From NCBI RefSeq assembly GCF_009363615.1, contig NZ_CP045384.1, positions 1,734,501 through 1,798,500 of the forward strand: a stretch of DNA of 64,000 bases, given 5' to 3'. The notes under the pieces were generated by a model. It made no database searches. It saw nothing but the letters and a program-made list of their open reading frames with translations, and was not told the origin of the DNA. Positions 48,305-57,501 of this stretch are shown piece by piece. The DNA is from Ruegeria sp. THAF33 (lineage in GTDB: Bacteria > Pseudomonadota > Alphaproteobacteria > Rhodobacterales > Rhodobacteraceae). Made by a program: the position numbers and the translations under genes. Positions within the stretch are counted from its first letter, which is position 1. Each line of letters begins with the position of its first letter.

Positions 48305-49384
48305 ATGACAGGTGTTTGCCCGAACCAACAGCTAGAGGCGATGATCGCGCGCGGTGAAATCACCGCCAACCCCGAGGTTCTGCCGGCGCAGATTCAACCT
48401 GCCAGCCTTGATTTACGTCTGGGAACAGTGGCTTACCGTGTCCGCGCCTCGTTCCTTGCGGGCGAAGGCCGGACTGTCACGGACCGGTTGGCAGAGTTTG
48501 AGATGCACCGCATCGATATCTCGGATGGCGCGGTTCTGGAAAAGGGCTGCGTCTATCTGGTGCCCCTGATGGAATCGCTTGCGCTGCCCGACAACATGAG
48601 CGCCGTGGCCAACGCCAAAAGCTCGACCGGGCGGCTGGACCTTCTGACGCGGACGATCACTGATGGCGGCACCGAGTTCGACCGGGTGCCCGCAGGTTAC
48701 ACAGGCCCGCTTTATGCCGAAATCTGCCCACGCTCGTTCTCGGTTCTGGTTCGTCCCGGGATGCGTCTGAACCAGATTCGTTTCCGCCAGGGTCAGGCCG
48801 TGTTGTCCGATGCGGAACTGAGGACCTTGCATGCGCAATCTCCGCTTGTGGACGGACCTGCCGTCATTCAGGACGGTCTGGGCTTTTCGGTCGACCTGCA
48901 ACTGCCCGATACCGATCTTGTGGGCTATCGCGCCAAACCTCATACCGGGGTGATCGATCTGGATCGAATCGGTGAATACGACCCGCAGGACTATTGGGAA
49001 GAAGTGCGCACCAAGGATGGTTGCATCATCCTGGACCCCGGCGCGTTCTATATCCTTGTCAGCCGCGAGGCGGTGCATATTCCACCGATGTACGCGGCTG
49101 AAATGGCGCCCTATCTGGCGATGGTTGGTGAGTTCAGAGTGCACTATGCAGGCTTCTTCGATCCCGGTTTTGGCCATGCCGCTGCCGGGGGGGCCGGTTC
49201 CCGTGGCGTGCTTGAGGTGCGCTGCCACGAAGCGCCATTCGTGCTGGAACACGGACAGGTCGTCGGACGTCTGGTCTATGAGAAAATGGCTGAAATGCCG
49301 ACGCAGCTTTATGGTGCAGGCATTGCCTCGAACTATCAGGGTCAGGGCCTGAAACTGTCAAAGCACTTCAAAGCCGCAAGCTGA
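48305..49384 (+). CDS. dcd: 2'-deoxycytidine 5'-triphosphate deaminase, tandem-domain form
   Basis: The 359-residue protein contains two dUTPase/Dcd-like folds in tandem. The first (about 25-180) has NAKSSTGRLDLLTRTITDGG and the catalytic-type Glu in LYAEICPRS; the second (about 200-355) has HYAGFFDPGFGH and GVLEVRCHEAPFVLEHGQ. Standard Dcd is about 190 residues and trimeric, so this long form is probably a built-in dimer of domains, known in alphaproteobacteria. It makes dUTP from dCTP for thymidylate synthesis. I start it at ATG 48305 behind a GGGGGG site; a start at 48260 would overlap little else but lacks conservation. Confidence 0.87.
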   Translation: MTGVCPNQQLEAMIARGEITANPEVLPAQIQPASLDLRLGTVAYRVRASFLAGEGRTVTDRLAEFEMHRIDISDGAVLEKGCVYLVPLMESLALPDNMSAVANAKSSTGRLDLLTRTITDGGTEFDRVPAGYTGPLYAEICPRSFSVLVRPGMRLNQIRFRQGQAVLSDAELRTLHAQSPLVDGPAVIQDGLGFSVDLQLPDTDLVGYRAKPHTGVIDLDRIGEYDPQDYWEEVRTKDGCIILDPGAFYILVSREAVHIPPMYAAEMAPYLAMVGEFRVHYAGFFDPGFGHAAAGGAGSRGVLEVRCHEAPFVLEHGQVVGRLVYEKMAEMPTQLYGAGIASNYQGQGLKLSKHFKAAS

Positions 49385-49387
49385 CCC

Positions 49388-49603
49388 CTAGAACTTCATG
49401 AACCGGCGCATTTGACGGGTCACGCGCTGTGCCTGCCTGAGGTTCTGCGCATGTCGCGGTGCGCTGGTTTTTTCGGGCCCATTCGATATGCCGGGTCCGC
49501 CGCCCTTTCGGCTGGCCAGATCGATACCCTTGTTCACACCTTTGTTGACCAGACGGCGCATGACCTGGCGCACAATCATGTCGATGATCCGGTTTGCATT
49601 CAT
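49388..49603 (-). CDS. Small basic protein of unknown function
   Basis: The 71-residue product (start MNANRIIDMIVRQVMRRLVN) has an amphipathic helix at the start and a strongly basic C-terminal half (RHAQNLRQAQRVTRQMRRFM). There is no signal peptide or membrane helix. I believe close relatives occur in other roseobacters near scpB but could not test this. It lies 65 bases after scpB on the same strand and converges with dcd, leaving 3 bases between stops. Confidence 0.55.
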   Translation of the reverse strand: MNANRIIDMIVRQVMRRLVNKGVNKGIDLASRKGGGPGISNGPEKTSAPRHAQNLRQAQRVTRQMRRFMKF

Positions 49604-49668
49604 CGCTCAACTCCGTGTCCTCTCGCACAAAGATAGGCGCTTTATGCGGCAACAAAAGGGCTGTTCGA

Positions 49669-50319
49669 TCACTCTTCTTCGAACAACTCGCTCTGGTCTT
49701 CGTCAACTTCGTCCTCGCGCCCTTCCCCCAGAGGGATCGCACCCGGAGGAGGCCGATTCTCCAACAACCCCGCGGCGCGCAGCTCTTTCAGGCCTGGCAG
49801 GTCGCGCGCGTTTTCCAGGCCAAAATGATCCAGAAACTCAGGCGTCACCACAAACGTCACCGGACGACCCGGCGTCATGCGGCGGCGGCCCAGCTTGATC
49901 CACTCCATCTCAAGCAACTGATCGATGGTCCCGCGCGAGACCGACACGCCCCGGATTTCCTCGATCTCGGCCCGTGTGCAGGGTTGGTGATAGGCCACGA
50001 TGGCCAGAGTTTCGATCGCGGCGCGGCTGAGCTTGCGGGTCTCGACCGTTTCCTTCTGCATCAGAAAGCCCAGATCAGGGGCCGTACGGATGGCCCAGGC
50101 ATCCCCCACGCGCACCACGCGCACGCCACGCCCCTCATACCGTTTCTGAAGCAATTCAACCGCTTGCGCCGCATCGCTTCCATGGGGCATCCGCGCCTCA
50201 AGATCCGCAATCGTCACCGGCTCGGCGCTGGCGAACAGAACGGCTTCGACCATACGCTCCTGCTCTGCCAGCGGAGGGGCCTCGAACAGCGTACCGGTCT
50301 CTTCAGGGGCATCAGTCAC
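49669..50319 (-). CDS. scpB: Segregation and condensation protein B
   Basis: The 216-residue protein has two winged helices: ERMVEAVLFASAEPVTIADL near 18-37 and ETLAIVAYHQPCTRAEIEEIRGVSV near 105-130, with the typical TPEFLDHFGLENARDLPGL end. ScpB binds ScpA and SMC to organise the chromosome. Its start is a GTG at 50319, overlapping the scpA stop by 8 bases. Confidence 0.93.
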   Translation of the reverse strand: MTDAPEETGTLFEAPPLAEQERMVEAVLFASAEPVTIADLEARMPHGSDAAQAVELLQKRYEGRGVRVVRVGDAWAIRTAPDLGFLMQKETVETRKLSRAAIETLAIVAYHQPCTRAEIEEIRGVSVSRGTIDQLLEMEWIKLGRRRMTPGRPVTFVVTPEFLDHFGLENARDLPGLKELRAAGLLENRPPPGAIPLGEGREDEVDEDQSELFEEE

Positions 50320-51106
50320 GTGTTTCGGTCCTCTTGCGCAATTGGATCGGAGCGAATGTCTCGCTCTGCTTGATTTCCATATGTCCTTCTTTCACCAGTT
50401 CCAGCGAGGCCGCAAAGGTCGCCGCCGTTGCCGACCTGCGCCTTACCGGGTCGGAATCCCAGCCATCGGGCAGGTAAGTTTCCATGTCGGTCCATGTCCC
50501 GGCAAACCCGATCAGCGGTCGCATCCGTTCCAGTGCCTGTTCCATGGTGAATACCGAATCGCGGTCCATCACAAACGGGCGGAATTCATCACGGGTGCGG
50601 ATGCGGGCATAGCCCTGCATCAGATCCAGCAGCGTGGCGGAATAGGTGACGGTGCGGATTCGGGTGATATCTTCGCCCTGACCGCGTTTGAAGAAATCCC
50701 GTCCCAGCTGATCGCGCGCCATCAATCGTGCCGCAGCGTCGCGCATCGCCTGCAAGCGTTCCAATTGAAACGCCAGATGTGCGGCCAGTTCTTCGCCCGA
50801 AGGTCCCTCGTCTTCGGGGTCTGGCGGCAACAGCAGGCGGGACTTGAGAAACGCCAGCCAGGCCGCCATCACAAGATAGTCGGCGGCCAGTTCGATCCGC
50901 AGCGCCCGCGCCTTTTCGACAAAGGCCAGGTATTGCTGCGCCAGCGCGAGTACGGAAATTTTCCTCAGATCAACCTTCTGCGTGCGCGACAGGGTCAAAA
51001 GAACGTCCAGCGGGCCTTCGAACCCATCGACATCAACAATCAGCGCTTCGGCCGCAAGACGATCCGCGACCGAGACAGGATCTTCGCTGAAAAGATTATC
51101 GTTCAT
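50312..51106 (-). CDS. scpA: Segregation and condensation protein A
   Basis: The 264-residue protein is a kleisin: the N-terminal FEGPLDVLLTLSRTQKVDLRKI segment near 29-50 contacts the SMC neck, AADYLVMAAWLAFLKSRLLL follows, and the C-terminal winged helix contacts the SMC head. It is the bridging subunit of SMC-ScpAB. It overlaps nagZ by 11 bases and scpB by 8, so all three are coupled. Confidence 0.93.
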   Translation of the reverse strand: MNDNLFSEDPVSVADRLAAEALIVDVDGFEGPLDVLLTLSRTQKVDLRKISVLALAQQYLAFVEKARALRIELAADYLVMAAWLAFLKSRLLLPPDPEDEGPSGEELAAHLAFQLERLQAMRDAAARLMARDQLGRDFFKRGQGEDITRIRTVTYSATLLDLMQGYARIRTRDEFRPFVMDRDSVFTMEQALERMRPLIGFAGTWTDMETYLPDGWDSDPVRRRSATAATFAASLELVKEGHMEIKQSETFAPIQLRKRTETRD

Positions 51107-52103
51107 ATACCTGCCCGCCCATTAGGGCAGATAGTTCCGCCTCGGCGGCAGGGATGTCAAGTTCCTGCGGAGCTTTGCGCATCGCCAGCGCCCGTTCTGC
51201 GCGGGCCTGTGCCACATCGGACATCTCCCCGGCAGCTTCCAGCACCTCGGCGCGCTCGGCAAAGCTTCCGTTGCAGTGCAGAACGACGTCACAGCCCGCG
51301 CTTATGGCTTGCCGCGACACCTCAGCAGGCGTTCCGCTGAGCGCCTTCATCCCGATGTCATCGGTCATGATCAGCCCGCCGAAGCCAATCCTGTCGCGGA
51401 TCACATCCATCATGGTTGCCGAGATGGTGGCAGGCTGCGGGTCAATCCGGTCATAGACCAAATGCGCAGTCATCCCCATCGGCAGGTCGTTCAAGGCCCG
51501 GAACGGCACGAAATCGCTGCGCTCAAGCTCATCCAGGGGCAGATCCACATGCGGCAAGTCATGATGGCTGTCCAACGTGGCACGTCCATGGCCCGGAATA
51601 TGTTTGAGCACTGGCAGCACTCCGCCATCCAGATGACCCTGCGCCACGGCTTTGCCAATTCTGGAAACGCGTTCAGGATCAGCGTCATAACAGCGGTTCA
51701 TCAGGAACTTGTGCGTCTCGGGGCGCGCGACATCCACCATGGGCGCACAGTTGCTGTCGATGCCCAGACCAAACAATTCATCGGCAATCAGGCGGTACCT
51801 CAGATACATGGCGCGCTCGGCCTGCTCGGCGGCATTGGCTACGTGATCCAACGGAGGCAGCCATTCGCGGGCCAGCGGCGCCCGCAGGCGCTGCACGCGC
51901 CCACCTTCCTGATCGATGGTGATCGGGCAATTACGCCCGACTGCCTCGCGGAAATCATCACACAAGGCGCGCACCTGATCCGCGTGTTCGATGTTGCGGG
52001 CAAAAAGAATGAACCCGAACGGGTTCATCTGCCGAAACAAGTCTTTTTCCTGTTGCGTCAGGCGCAGGCCCTCTGCATCGGTGATCGTGGCACCGTACTT
52101 CAC
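51096..52103 (-). CDS. nagZ: Beta-N-acetylhexosaminidase (glycoside hydrolase family 3)
   Basis: The 335-residue protein has the NagZ motifs DQEGGRVQRLRAP, VLKHIPGHGRATLDSHHDLP (the catalytic His-Asp dyad) and IMTDDIGMKAL with the nucleophile Asp. It removes GlcNAc from recycled muropeptides in the cytoplasm. I start it at GTG 52103 because the stop of the SPOR gene overlaps it by 4 bases (GTGA); an in-frame start 7 codons upstream is possible. Products feed the anhydroMurNAc pathway with AnmK. Confidence 0.92.
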   Translation of the reverse strand: MKYGATITDAEGLRLTQQEKDLFRQMNPFGFILFARNIEHADQVRALCDDFREAVGRNCPITIDQEGGRVQRLRAPLAREWLPPLDHVANAAEQAERAMYLRYRLIADELFGLGIDSNCAPMVDVARPETHKFLMNRCYDADPERVSRIGKAVAQGHLDGGVLPVLKHIPGHGRATLDSHHDLPHVDLPLDELERSDFVPFRALNDLPMGMTAHLVYDRIDPQPATISATMMDVIRDRIGFGGLIMTDDIGMKALSGTPAEVSRQAISAGCDVVLHCNGSFAERAEVLEAAGEMSDVAQARAERALAMRKAPQELDIPAAEAELSALMGGQVYER

Positions 52104-53164
52104 CTGACGGCCACCGGGATACAATCAGCCCCTTGCGCAACAAGCGCGGCACAAAACTGGCGCGAGTCGCTCAGGTCTTCAAAGCCCAGCACGCGCAGGC
52201 GGTAAAAGGTGCGCCCACCGCTTGAGGTCTTCTGGATAACGCGCTGTTTTCCTGCCATATATTCGCCGAACCTTCCGTTCAGGCGATCCCATTCCGTTTG
52301 CGCCACCTGGACGCTGTCATAGGCTCCAAGCTGCGCCAGACGCGTGCCTTTCGCCAGCGTATCAGGATCAACATCCAACCCAACCGCAGCCTTCACCGCG
52401 GCATTGATAGCGTCTTCGGAATTCTCGCTTGGCGACACCCGGCTGCGTGAGGTGCGTGCCGGGCGGGTCAAGGGGCGCAAGGACCGGCGCACACCCGGCA
52501 GCGCGGCAATGGCCGGGTCCGGCAAGGCGGCTGCGAAATCGGCCGGGTCAATTGCGGGTTCTTCCTCGGGGGTGGTCAGCGATGCCAGCTGCACGCCATC
52601 CTCGGCGTTTTGCTGCGTTTTGGCTGCTTCACCAGCCAATTCCGCAACCAGCGCATCCACCGCGTTCTGGCGCAATCGAGCGGCTTCCTGGGTTGAAATC
52701 GGCTTTTCCACAACATGCAGCGCCGGTGTCGGCTTCAGATCTGCGGCGGGTACGTCTTCATCCGTCAACGAGACCGGCCGCGGCGCAAGGATCAGACGAT
52801 CTGCCGGGGCGGCAGCACTGCCCTTGGCTGCCACGGCGTTGACGGCCAAGCCCTGATGATCGGCCGGTGTTCCGCCCGGGTTTTCGGGCTGCACCCGCAT
52901 CGGCCCTTCGGCTGCACGCACGACCGGCACGCCGCTGACATCCCGCATGACAAGCTTGTATCCCCAGATACCGACGCCGGCGACCAGTGCCAACGATGCG
53001 ACAGCCCCCAGGAAATTGACCACCCGCCCCAGTCCGAACGCGCCGCGCGGCGCGTCGTAATCCTGCATCTCGTCGGGATAGTCATACGCATCCTCGAAAT
53101 GCGCTTGATTCGGGTAATCATTCTGCCCAGGGCTTTGATGCCCCGAGTAATCGTAACTCGCCAT
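52100..53164 (-). CDS. SPOR-domain membrane protein
   Basis: The 354-residue protein has an acidic Tyr/Asp-rich N-terminal tail (about 1-45), one membrane helix (VNFLGAVASLALVAGVGIWGY near 50-70), a long Pro/Ala/acidic linker (about 80-265) and a C-terminal SPOR domain (about 270-350, TRLAQLGAYDSVQVAQTEWD). SPOR domains bind peptidoglycan stripped of stem peptides at the division site, so the protein probably acts in septation. It lies between argS and nagZ, as usual in Rhodobacterales. Confidence 0.86.
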   Translation of the reverse strand: MASYDYSGHQSPGQNDYPNQAHFEDAYDYPDEMQDYDAPRGAFGLGRVVNFLGAVASLALVAGVGIWGYKLVMRDVSGVPVVRAAEGPMRVQPENPGGTPADHQGLAVNAVAAKGSAAAPADRLILAPRPVSLTDEDVPAADLKPTPALHVVEKPISTQEAARLRQNAVDALVAELAGEAAKTQQNAEDGVQLASLTTPEEEPAIDPADFAAALPDPAIAALPGVRRSLRPLTRPARTSRSRVSPSENSEDAINAAVKAAVGLDVDPDTLAKGTRLAQLGAYDSVQVAQTEWDRLNGRFGEYMAGKQRVIQKTSSGGRTFYRLRVLGFEDLSDSRQFCAALVAQGADCIPVAVR

Positions 53165-53252
53165 GTCCGCCTCACTGCCCGCTTCGCGCCCGAAAATAAG
53201 GCGCGCGGGTCATTTCTTGCCTACCTCGTACCGGCGGTTCGGGCGATATTTG

Positions 53253-54998
53253 TTACCGCATCTCCTGCGCCGGGGTGACGCCAAGAATACCCAAGCCCGC
53301 TGAAATCACAACAGAAACGGCCCGGGCCAGCGCAATTTTCGACTGGCTTGTGGCAACATCGCCATCCTGAATGAAACGCAACTGGGTTTCTTCATTGCCC
53401 TTGTTCCACAGAGCGTGAAAATCCCCTGCAAGTTCATACAGATAGAAGGCGACACGGTGCGGTTCGTTGGTCCGCGCAGCGATCTCGACCAGGCGTGGCC
53501 ATTCCGCCAGCTTCTTGGCAACCGTCAGTTCGGCGGGGTGGTCCAGCGACGCCAGATCGGCCCCGCGCAGGGTGGCGTCGGTGGCGTCGATCCCCGCCTC
53601 GGCGGCACGGCGCAGCACGCTCATCACCCGGGCATGGGCGTATTGCACGTAGAACACGGGGTTCTCGCGGCTCTGTTCCAGCACTTTGTCGAAATCGAAA
53701 TCCAGCGGCGCGTCGTTCTTGCGGGTCAGCATCACGAAACGCGTCACATCCGGGCCAACCTGATCGACCACATCCCGCAGGGTGACAAAGTTCCCGGCCC
53801 GTTTCGACATCTTGAACGGCTCGCCATTTTTCCACAGTTTCACCAGCTGCGTCAGCTTGATATCCAGCGGCACCTTGCCATCGGACAGGGCCGACACGGC
53901 CGCCTTCATCCGCTTGACATAGCCGCCATGATCCGCCCCGAACACGTCGATCAGCGCGTCAAAGCCACGGCTCACCTTGTCATAGTGATAGGCGATATCG
54001 GGGGCGAAATAGGTCCAGCTGCCGTCCGACTTCTTGACCGGGCGGTCGACGTCATCGCCATGTTCGGTGGACTTGAACAAGGTCTGTTCGCGCGGCTCCC
54101 AGTCTTCGGGCTTTTTGCCTTTTGGCGGCTCCAGCACGCCTTCATAGATCAGGCCCTTTTCAGTCAGCGATTGCAGCGCGGCCTCGATCCGGCCCGTGCC
54201 ATAGAGCGATTTTTCCGAGAAGAACACATCCATCTCTACGCCCAGCGCCTTCAGGTCGGCGCGGATCAGGTCCATCATCGCGTCGGTCGAAAACTCGCGC
54301 AGCTCTTCCAGCCATTCGCTTTCCGGCTTGTCGATCAGGCTGTCGCCAAATTTCTCTTTCAGCGCCTCGCCAATCGGGATCAGATAATCGCCGGGATACA
54401 GCCCTTCGGCAATCTCGGGGCTGAGGCCATTGGCCTCGCGATAGCGCTCATAGGCCGACCGCGCCAGCACATCCACCTGCGCGCCGCCGTCGTTGATATA
54501 GTATTCGCGGGTTACGTCATGGCCCGAATAGGCCAGCAGGCTTGCCAACGCATCCCCAAACACCGCGCCGCGTGTGTGCCCGACATGCAGCGGACCGGTC
54601 GGGTTGGCAGAGACATATTCAACATTGACCTTCTGCCCCTGCCCCATGGTCGAGCGCCCGAAATCGGTGCCTTTTTCCAGCACAGCCGCCAACACGCCTT
54701 GCCAGACGGACGGCGCAAGACGCAGGTTCAGGAAACCGGGCCCTGCCACTTCTGCGCTTGTGATCCGGTCATCCGCTGCCAGTTTCCCGGCCAGAACATC
54801 CGCAATGTCGCGCGGCTTCATCCTGGCAGGTTTCGCCAGCACCATCGCGGCGTTGGTTGCCATGTCCCCATGGGCCGCATCGCGCGGAGGCTCGACCGCC
54901 ACGTTGTCAAAGCTCAGCCCCTCGGGCAATGCGCCTTCGGACTGCATCTGCGCCAGCGCGTCCAGTACAAGGCCGCGGATCTCGGAAAACAGGTTCAT
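53253..54998 (-). CDS. argS: Arginyl-tRNA synthetase
   Basis: The 581-residue protein is a class Ia synthetase: an N-terminal Arg-tRNA synthetase domain, the HIGH-like [14 protein letters not shown] near 130-143, [11 protein letters not shown] (KMSKS-like, near 395-405) and a C-terminal DALR anticodon domain ([15 protein letters not shown]). I start it at ATG 54998 (MNLFSEIRG), the conserved start; the frame reaches 55052. It is the first gene of the argS-SPOR-nagZ-scpA-scpB run. Confidence 0.96.
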   Translation of the reverse strand: MNLFSEIRGLVLDALAQMQSEGALPEGLSFDNVAVEPPRDAAHGDMATNAAMVLAKPARMKPRDIADVLAGKLAADDRITSAEVAGPGFLNLRLAPSVWQGVLAAVLEKGTDFGRSTMGQGQKVNVEYVSANPTGPLHVGHTRGAVFGDALASLLAYSGHDVTREYYINDGGAQVDVLARSAYERYREANGLSPEIAEGLYPGDYLIPIGEALKEKFGDSLIDKPESEWLEELREFSTDAMMDLIRADLKALGVEMDVFFSEKSLYGTGRIEAALQSLTEKGLIYEGVLEPPKGKKPEDWEPREQTLFKSTEHGDDVDRPVKKSDGSWTYFAPDIAYHYDKVSRGFDALIDVFGADHGGYVKRMKAAVSALSDGKVPLDIKLTQLVKLWKNGEPFKMSKRAGNFVTLRDVVDQVGPDVTRFVMLTRKNDAPLDFDFDKVLEQSRENPVFYVQYAHARVMSVLRRAAEAGIDATDATLRGADLASLDHPAELTVAKKLAEWPRLVEIAARTNEPHRVAFYLYELAGDFHALWNKGNEETQLRFIQDGDVATSQSKIALARAVSVVISAGLGILGVTPAQEMR

Positions 54999-55131
54999 TT
55001 CGGATGTCCTTTTGCTTGTCGCGGGGTTTACCACGCAAACCGGCAAGGTCAATGGACGCCTAATGTTTAAGCTTGGTTTGGCGAAACATCTCGCTAATCT
55101 CGGGCCTGTACGCCGCTACCGGAGACCGTTG

Positions 55132-55683
55132 ATGCACCGCGCCTTGTCCTTTGCCTTGCTTTTGTCCACCGCCCTGCCTGTGCTGGCCGACCTGCCACAG
55201 CCAAAAGGCCATGTGCTGCTGACGCTGGGCGGCGCAATCAGCGAAACAAACCTGCCTGCGCGAGGTGAGAGTGACGGCGGTCTGCTGGGCTATCTGGAGG
55301 TCACGCATGACGGCGCGGCTGGTTTTGACGCAGCCATGCTGGACGGGCTGGAGCAGTTCGAGATCACGATCCCCTATGGTCCTCCGCGCAATGAGCGGGA
55401 ATACAGGTTTTCTGGTCCGCTATTGGCAGACGTCATGACATTGGCGGGGGCCGAGGGGAAAACCGCTCTTCCCATGGCGCTGGATGGGTATCAGGCTGAA
55501 ATCGAGTGGGACAGTATCGCCACGCACAAACCGATCGTTGCAACGCATGCTGATGGCGCACCGATGGGGATCGGAGGTTACGGCCCGACGATGATCGTGT
55601 TCCCACCAACGAAGAACGCCGAACAGTCTGCGAAACAAGCGGCTCAGCAAGTCTGGGCCATCGCTTACATAGCCGTGGAGTGA
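55132..55683 (+). CDS. Secreted protein with weak resemblance to molybdopterin-binding oxidoreductase folds
   Basis: The 183-residue product has a signal peptide (MHRALSFALLLSTALPVLA) and a mature part rich in beta strands (GHVLLTLGGAISETN, then EQFEITIPYGPPRNEREYRF and MIVFPPT). The pattern recalls small sulfite-oxidase-type periplasmic proteins, but there is no cysteine to bind a pterin cofactor, so enzymatic activity is unlikely. I cannot name it more firmly. It diverges from argS and converges with dgt, whose stop begins at the next base. Confidence 0.62.
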   Translation: MHRALSFALLLSTALPVLADLPQPKGHVLLTLGGAISETNLPARGESDGGLLGYLEVTHDGAAGFDAAMLDGLEQFEITIPYGPPRNEREYRFSGPLLADVMTLAGAEGKTALPMALDGYQAEIEWDSIATHKPIVATHADGAPMGIGGYGPTMIVFPPTKNAEQSAKQAAQQVWAIAYIAVE

Positions 55684-56853
55684 TCAGCCCGTCAGCCGCG
55701 CATGGTCCTGCAAGGCAAATCGGTCGGTCATGCCCGCAATGTAATCGGAAACGATGCGGGCCAAGGCTGTGTCGTCCCTGGCAGCTTCAATGTCATCGTG
55801 CCAGCGCACAGGCATTTGCCTGGGATCGTTCATGTAGATCGGAAACAGATCTTCCACGATCTTTGCCACCTCTGCCCGCACTGACATCACCCTGGGTGCG
55901 CGATACATCCGTGTGAACAGAAACGACCTGATTTCACGCAGTTGCGCCCAAACCTCATCCGAGAACTGGATGACAGGATACCCAAGATGTCGGATTTCTT
56001 CGACGGACTGCGCGCCAGACACGGCAATGAGATCGTTCGAAGTGTTAATGACATCCGCCACCATGACACCAAAAACCCGCCTGAGCGCTTCGTGACGCCG
56101 GCGATAGGAATCCAGCCCTGGGAATCTGGCATCCACCTTGGCGTAGCAGACCCCGACAATCGGCAGGTCCTGCAAATCGTCATCCGTGAACAACCCTGCG
56201 CGCAACCCGTCCAGAAGATCGTGATTGTTGTAAGCTATGTCATCAGAAAGGGCGGCAACTTGCGCTTCCGCGCTGGCATGGGTGTGCAGTTCAAGATCAA
56301 ATTCTTGATTGCACTCGGCCAATGCCCAAGGCAGATCGCCCTCAACCGGCCCATTGTGCTTGGCTATCCCTTCCAGACATTCCCAGGTAAGGTTGCACCC
56401 ATCGAATTCTGCATAGTGGCGCTCCAGCTTTGTGACGATCCGAATGGCCTGCGCGTTGTGATCAAAGCCACCATAGGGCTTCATCAACGCGTGCAGCGCG
56501 TCTTCGCCGGTATGTCCAAAGGGCGTGTGCCCCAAATCATGCGCCAGGGCCACGGCTTCGGTCAGCTCTGGGTTCAGGCCCAGGGCACCGGCAATGGTCC
56601 GGGCCACCTGCGCCACCTCGATGGAATGGGTCAGGCGGGTGCGGTAGCTATCGCCCTCATGCTCAACGAAAACTTGCGTCTTGTGTTTGAGGCGCCGAAA
56701 GGCACTGGCGTGAATGATCCTGTCCCGGTCGCGCTGAAAGCATGATCGGAAACTGCTTTCCTCCTCGGCTACGAGCCGTCCCCTGGTGCGGTCCGGATCC
56801 GAGGCAAAACTAGCTCTGTCCAAATGGCTCGTCCTTGTCGCCTGTCCTTGCAC
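55684..56853 (-). CDS. dgt: Deoxyguanosinetriphosphate triphosphohydrolase-like protein
   Basis: The 389-residue protein has an HD domain: His76 (TRLTHSIEV), His105-Asp106 (VALAHDLGHTPFGHTGEDAL), and the later Asp in SDDIAYNNHD. It hydrolyses dNTPs to the nucleoside and triphosphate. Its start is a GTG at 56853; a TTG at 56823 with an AGGA site is an equally reasonable choice and would shorten it by 10 residues. It diverges from the ErpA-like gene, whose start lies 46 bases away. Confidence 0.88.
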   Translation of the reverse strand: MQGQATRTSHLDRASFASDPDRTRGRLVAEEESSFRSCFQRDRDRIIHASAFRRLKHKTQVFVEHEGDSYRTRLTHSIEVAQVARTIAGALGLNPELTEAVALAHDLGHTPFGHTGEDALHALMKPYGGFDHNAQAIRIVTKLERHYAEFDGCNLTWECLEGIAKHNGPVEGDLPWALAECNQEFDLELHTHASAEAQVAALSDDIAYNNHDLLDGLRAGLFTDDDLQDLPIVGVCYAKVDARFPGLDSYRRRHEALRRVFGVMVADVINTSNDLIAVSGAQSVEEIRHLGYPVIQFSDEVWAQLREIRSFLFTRMYRAPRVMSVRAEVAKIVEDLFPIYMNDPRQMPVRWHDDIEAARDDTALARIVSDYIAGMTDRFALQDHARLTG

Positions 56854-56899
56854 TTTCTATATTGTATGGCGTAACGGAAGGAAACCTTTGGAGACCGGC

Positions 56900-57223
56900 A
56901 TGAATCTGCCCCCAACAGTCACGGATCGCGCCTTTGAACGCCTCGCTGAAATCGGCGCGGCGGATCAGGGTCAGGCACTGCGCGTCGCAGTGGAAGGCGG
57001 CGGTTGCTCGGGGTTTCAATACGAAATCGCTTTGGATACGCCAAAAGAAGATGATCTGGTCCTTGAGGGCAAAGGGCAAAAAGTCATTGTTGACGCCATT
57101 TCGCTTCCCTTCCTGGAAAACGCGGTTATCGACTTCACCCAGGAACTGATTGGCGCGCGATTTGTGATCGACAACCCCAACGCCACCTCTTCCTGTGGTT
57201 GTGGCACATCTTTTTCGATGTAA
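56900..57223 (+). CDS. erpA: Iron-sulfur cluster carrier, IscA/ErpA family
   Basis: The 107-residue protein has the three family cysteines: Cys36 in GGGCSGFQ, and Cys99 and Cys101 in SSCGCGTSF at the C-terminus. A-type carriers deliver iron-sulfur clusters to target enzymes. I start it at ATG 56900; the frame is open from 56786 but that part overlaps dgt. Which A-type class it belongs to (ErpA or IscA) cannot be decided by eye. A dispersed repeat copy follows the stop by a few bases. Confidence 0.88.
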   Translation: MNLPPTVTDRAFERLAEIGAADQGQALRVAVEGGGCSGFQYEIALDTPKEDDLVLEGKGQKVIVDAISLPFLENAVIDFTQELIGARFVIDNPNATSSCGCGTSFSM

Positions 57224-57226
57224 CCG

Positions 57227-57273
57227 TGGGGGCTTTGCCCCCACACCCCCAGGATATTTTCAGCCAGATGAAG
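57227..57273 (-). repeat. Dispersed 'TTCATCTGGC' repeat, copy C (inverted)
   Basis: On the minus strand CTTCATCTGGCTGAAAATAT is followed by a G-rich hairpin whose stem is GGGGGC/GCCCCC (57228-57242). It sits right after the ErpA-like gene and faces copy D in opposite orientation about 110 bases away. Confidence 0.75.
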
Positions 57274-57282
57274 CAGGAGTCC

Positions 57283-57308
57283 GCCCTCTGACCGAAAGAC
57301 CAGAGGGC
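57283..57308 (+). terminator. Possible hairpin terminator after the ErpA-like gene
   Basis: A perfect 8-bp stem GCCCTCTG/CAGAGGGC encloses a 10-base loop. The T run after it is short, so a terminator is only likely. Confidence 0.5.
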
Positions 57309-57385
57309 TTCACCTGGCGCGGTCATCGGCGTCCCCGCCTGTCCCGCAACTTCAGCTTGAAGAAATTCGGTTAATAATCCGTTTC

Positions 57386-57429
57386 TTCATCTGGCCAAAA
57401 ATATCCCGGAGCGCGAGGCAGAGCCTCGC
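57386..57429 (+). repeat. Dispersed 'TTCATCTGGC' repeat, copy D
   Basis: TTCATCTGGCCAAAAATATC is followed by a perfect 7-bp hairpin GCGAGGC/GCCTCGC with loop AGA (57412-57428). The loop matches copy A while the stem bases differ, so pairing is kept with changed sequence. Confidence 0.78.
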
Positions 57430-57501
57430 AAATACGATCTCCGCCTTGCCGTTGGGCCCGTTCTGCGCGATAGGTTGCACCAAGTCTTCGGAGGATCGCG
57501 C

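Noticed and set aside
53415..55070. 551-codon open frame on the plus strand opposite argS
   Set aside because: It mirrors the conserved argS sequence and has no recognisable domain or ribosome site.
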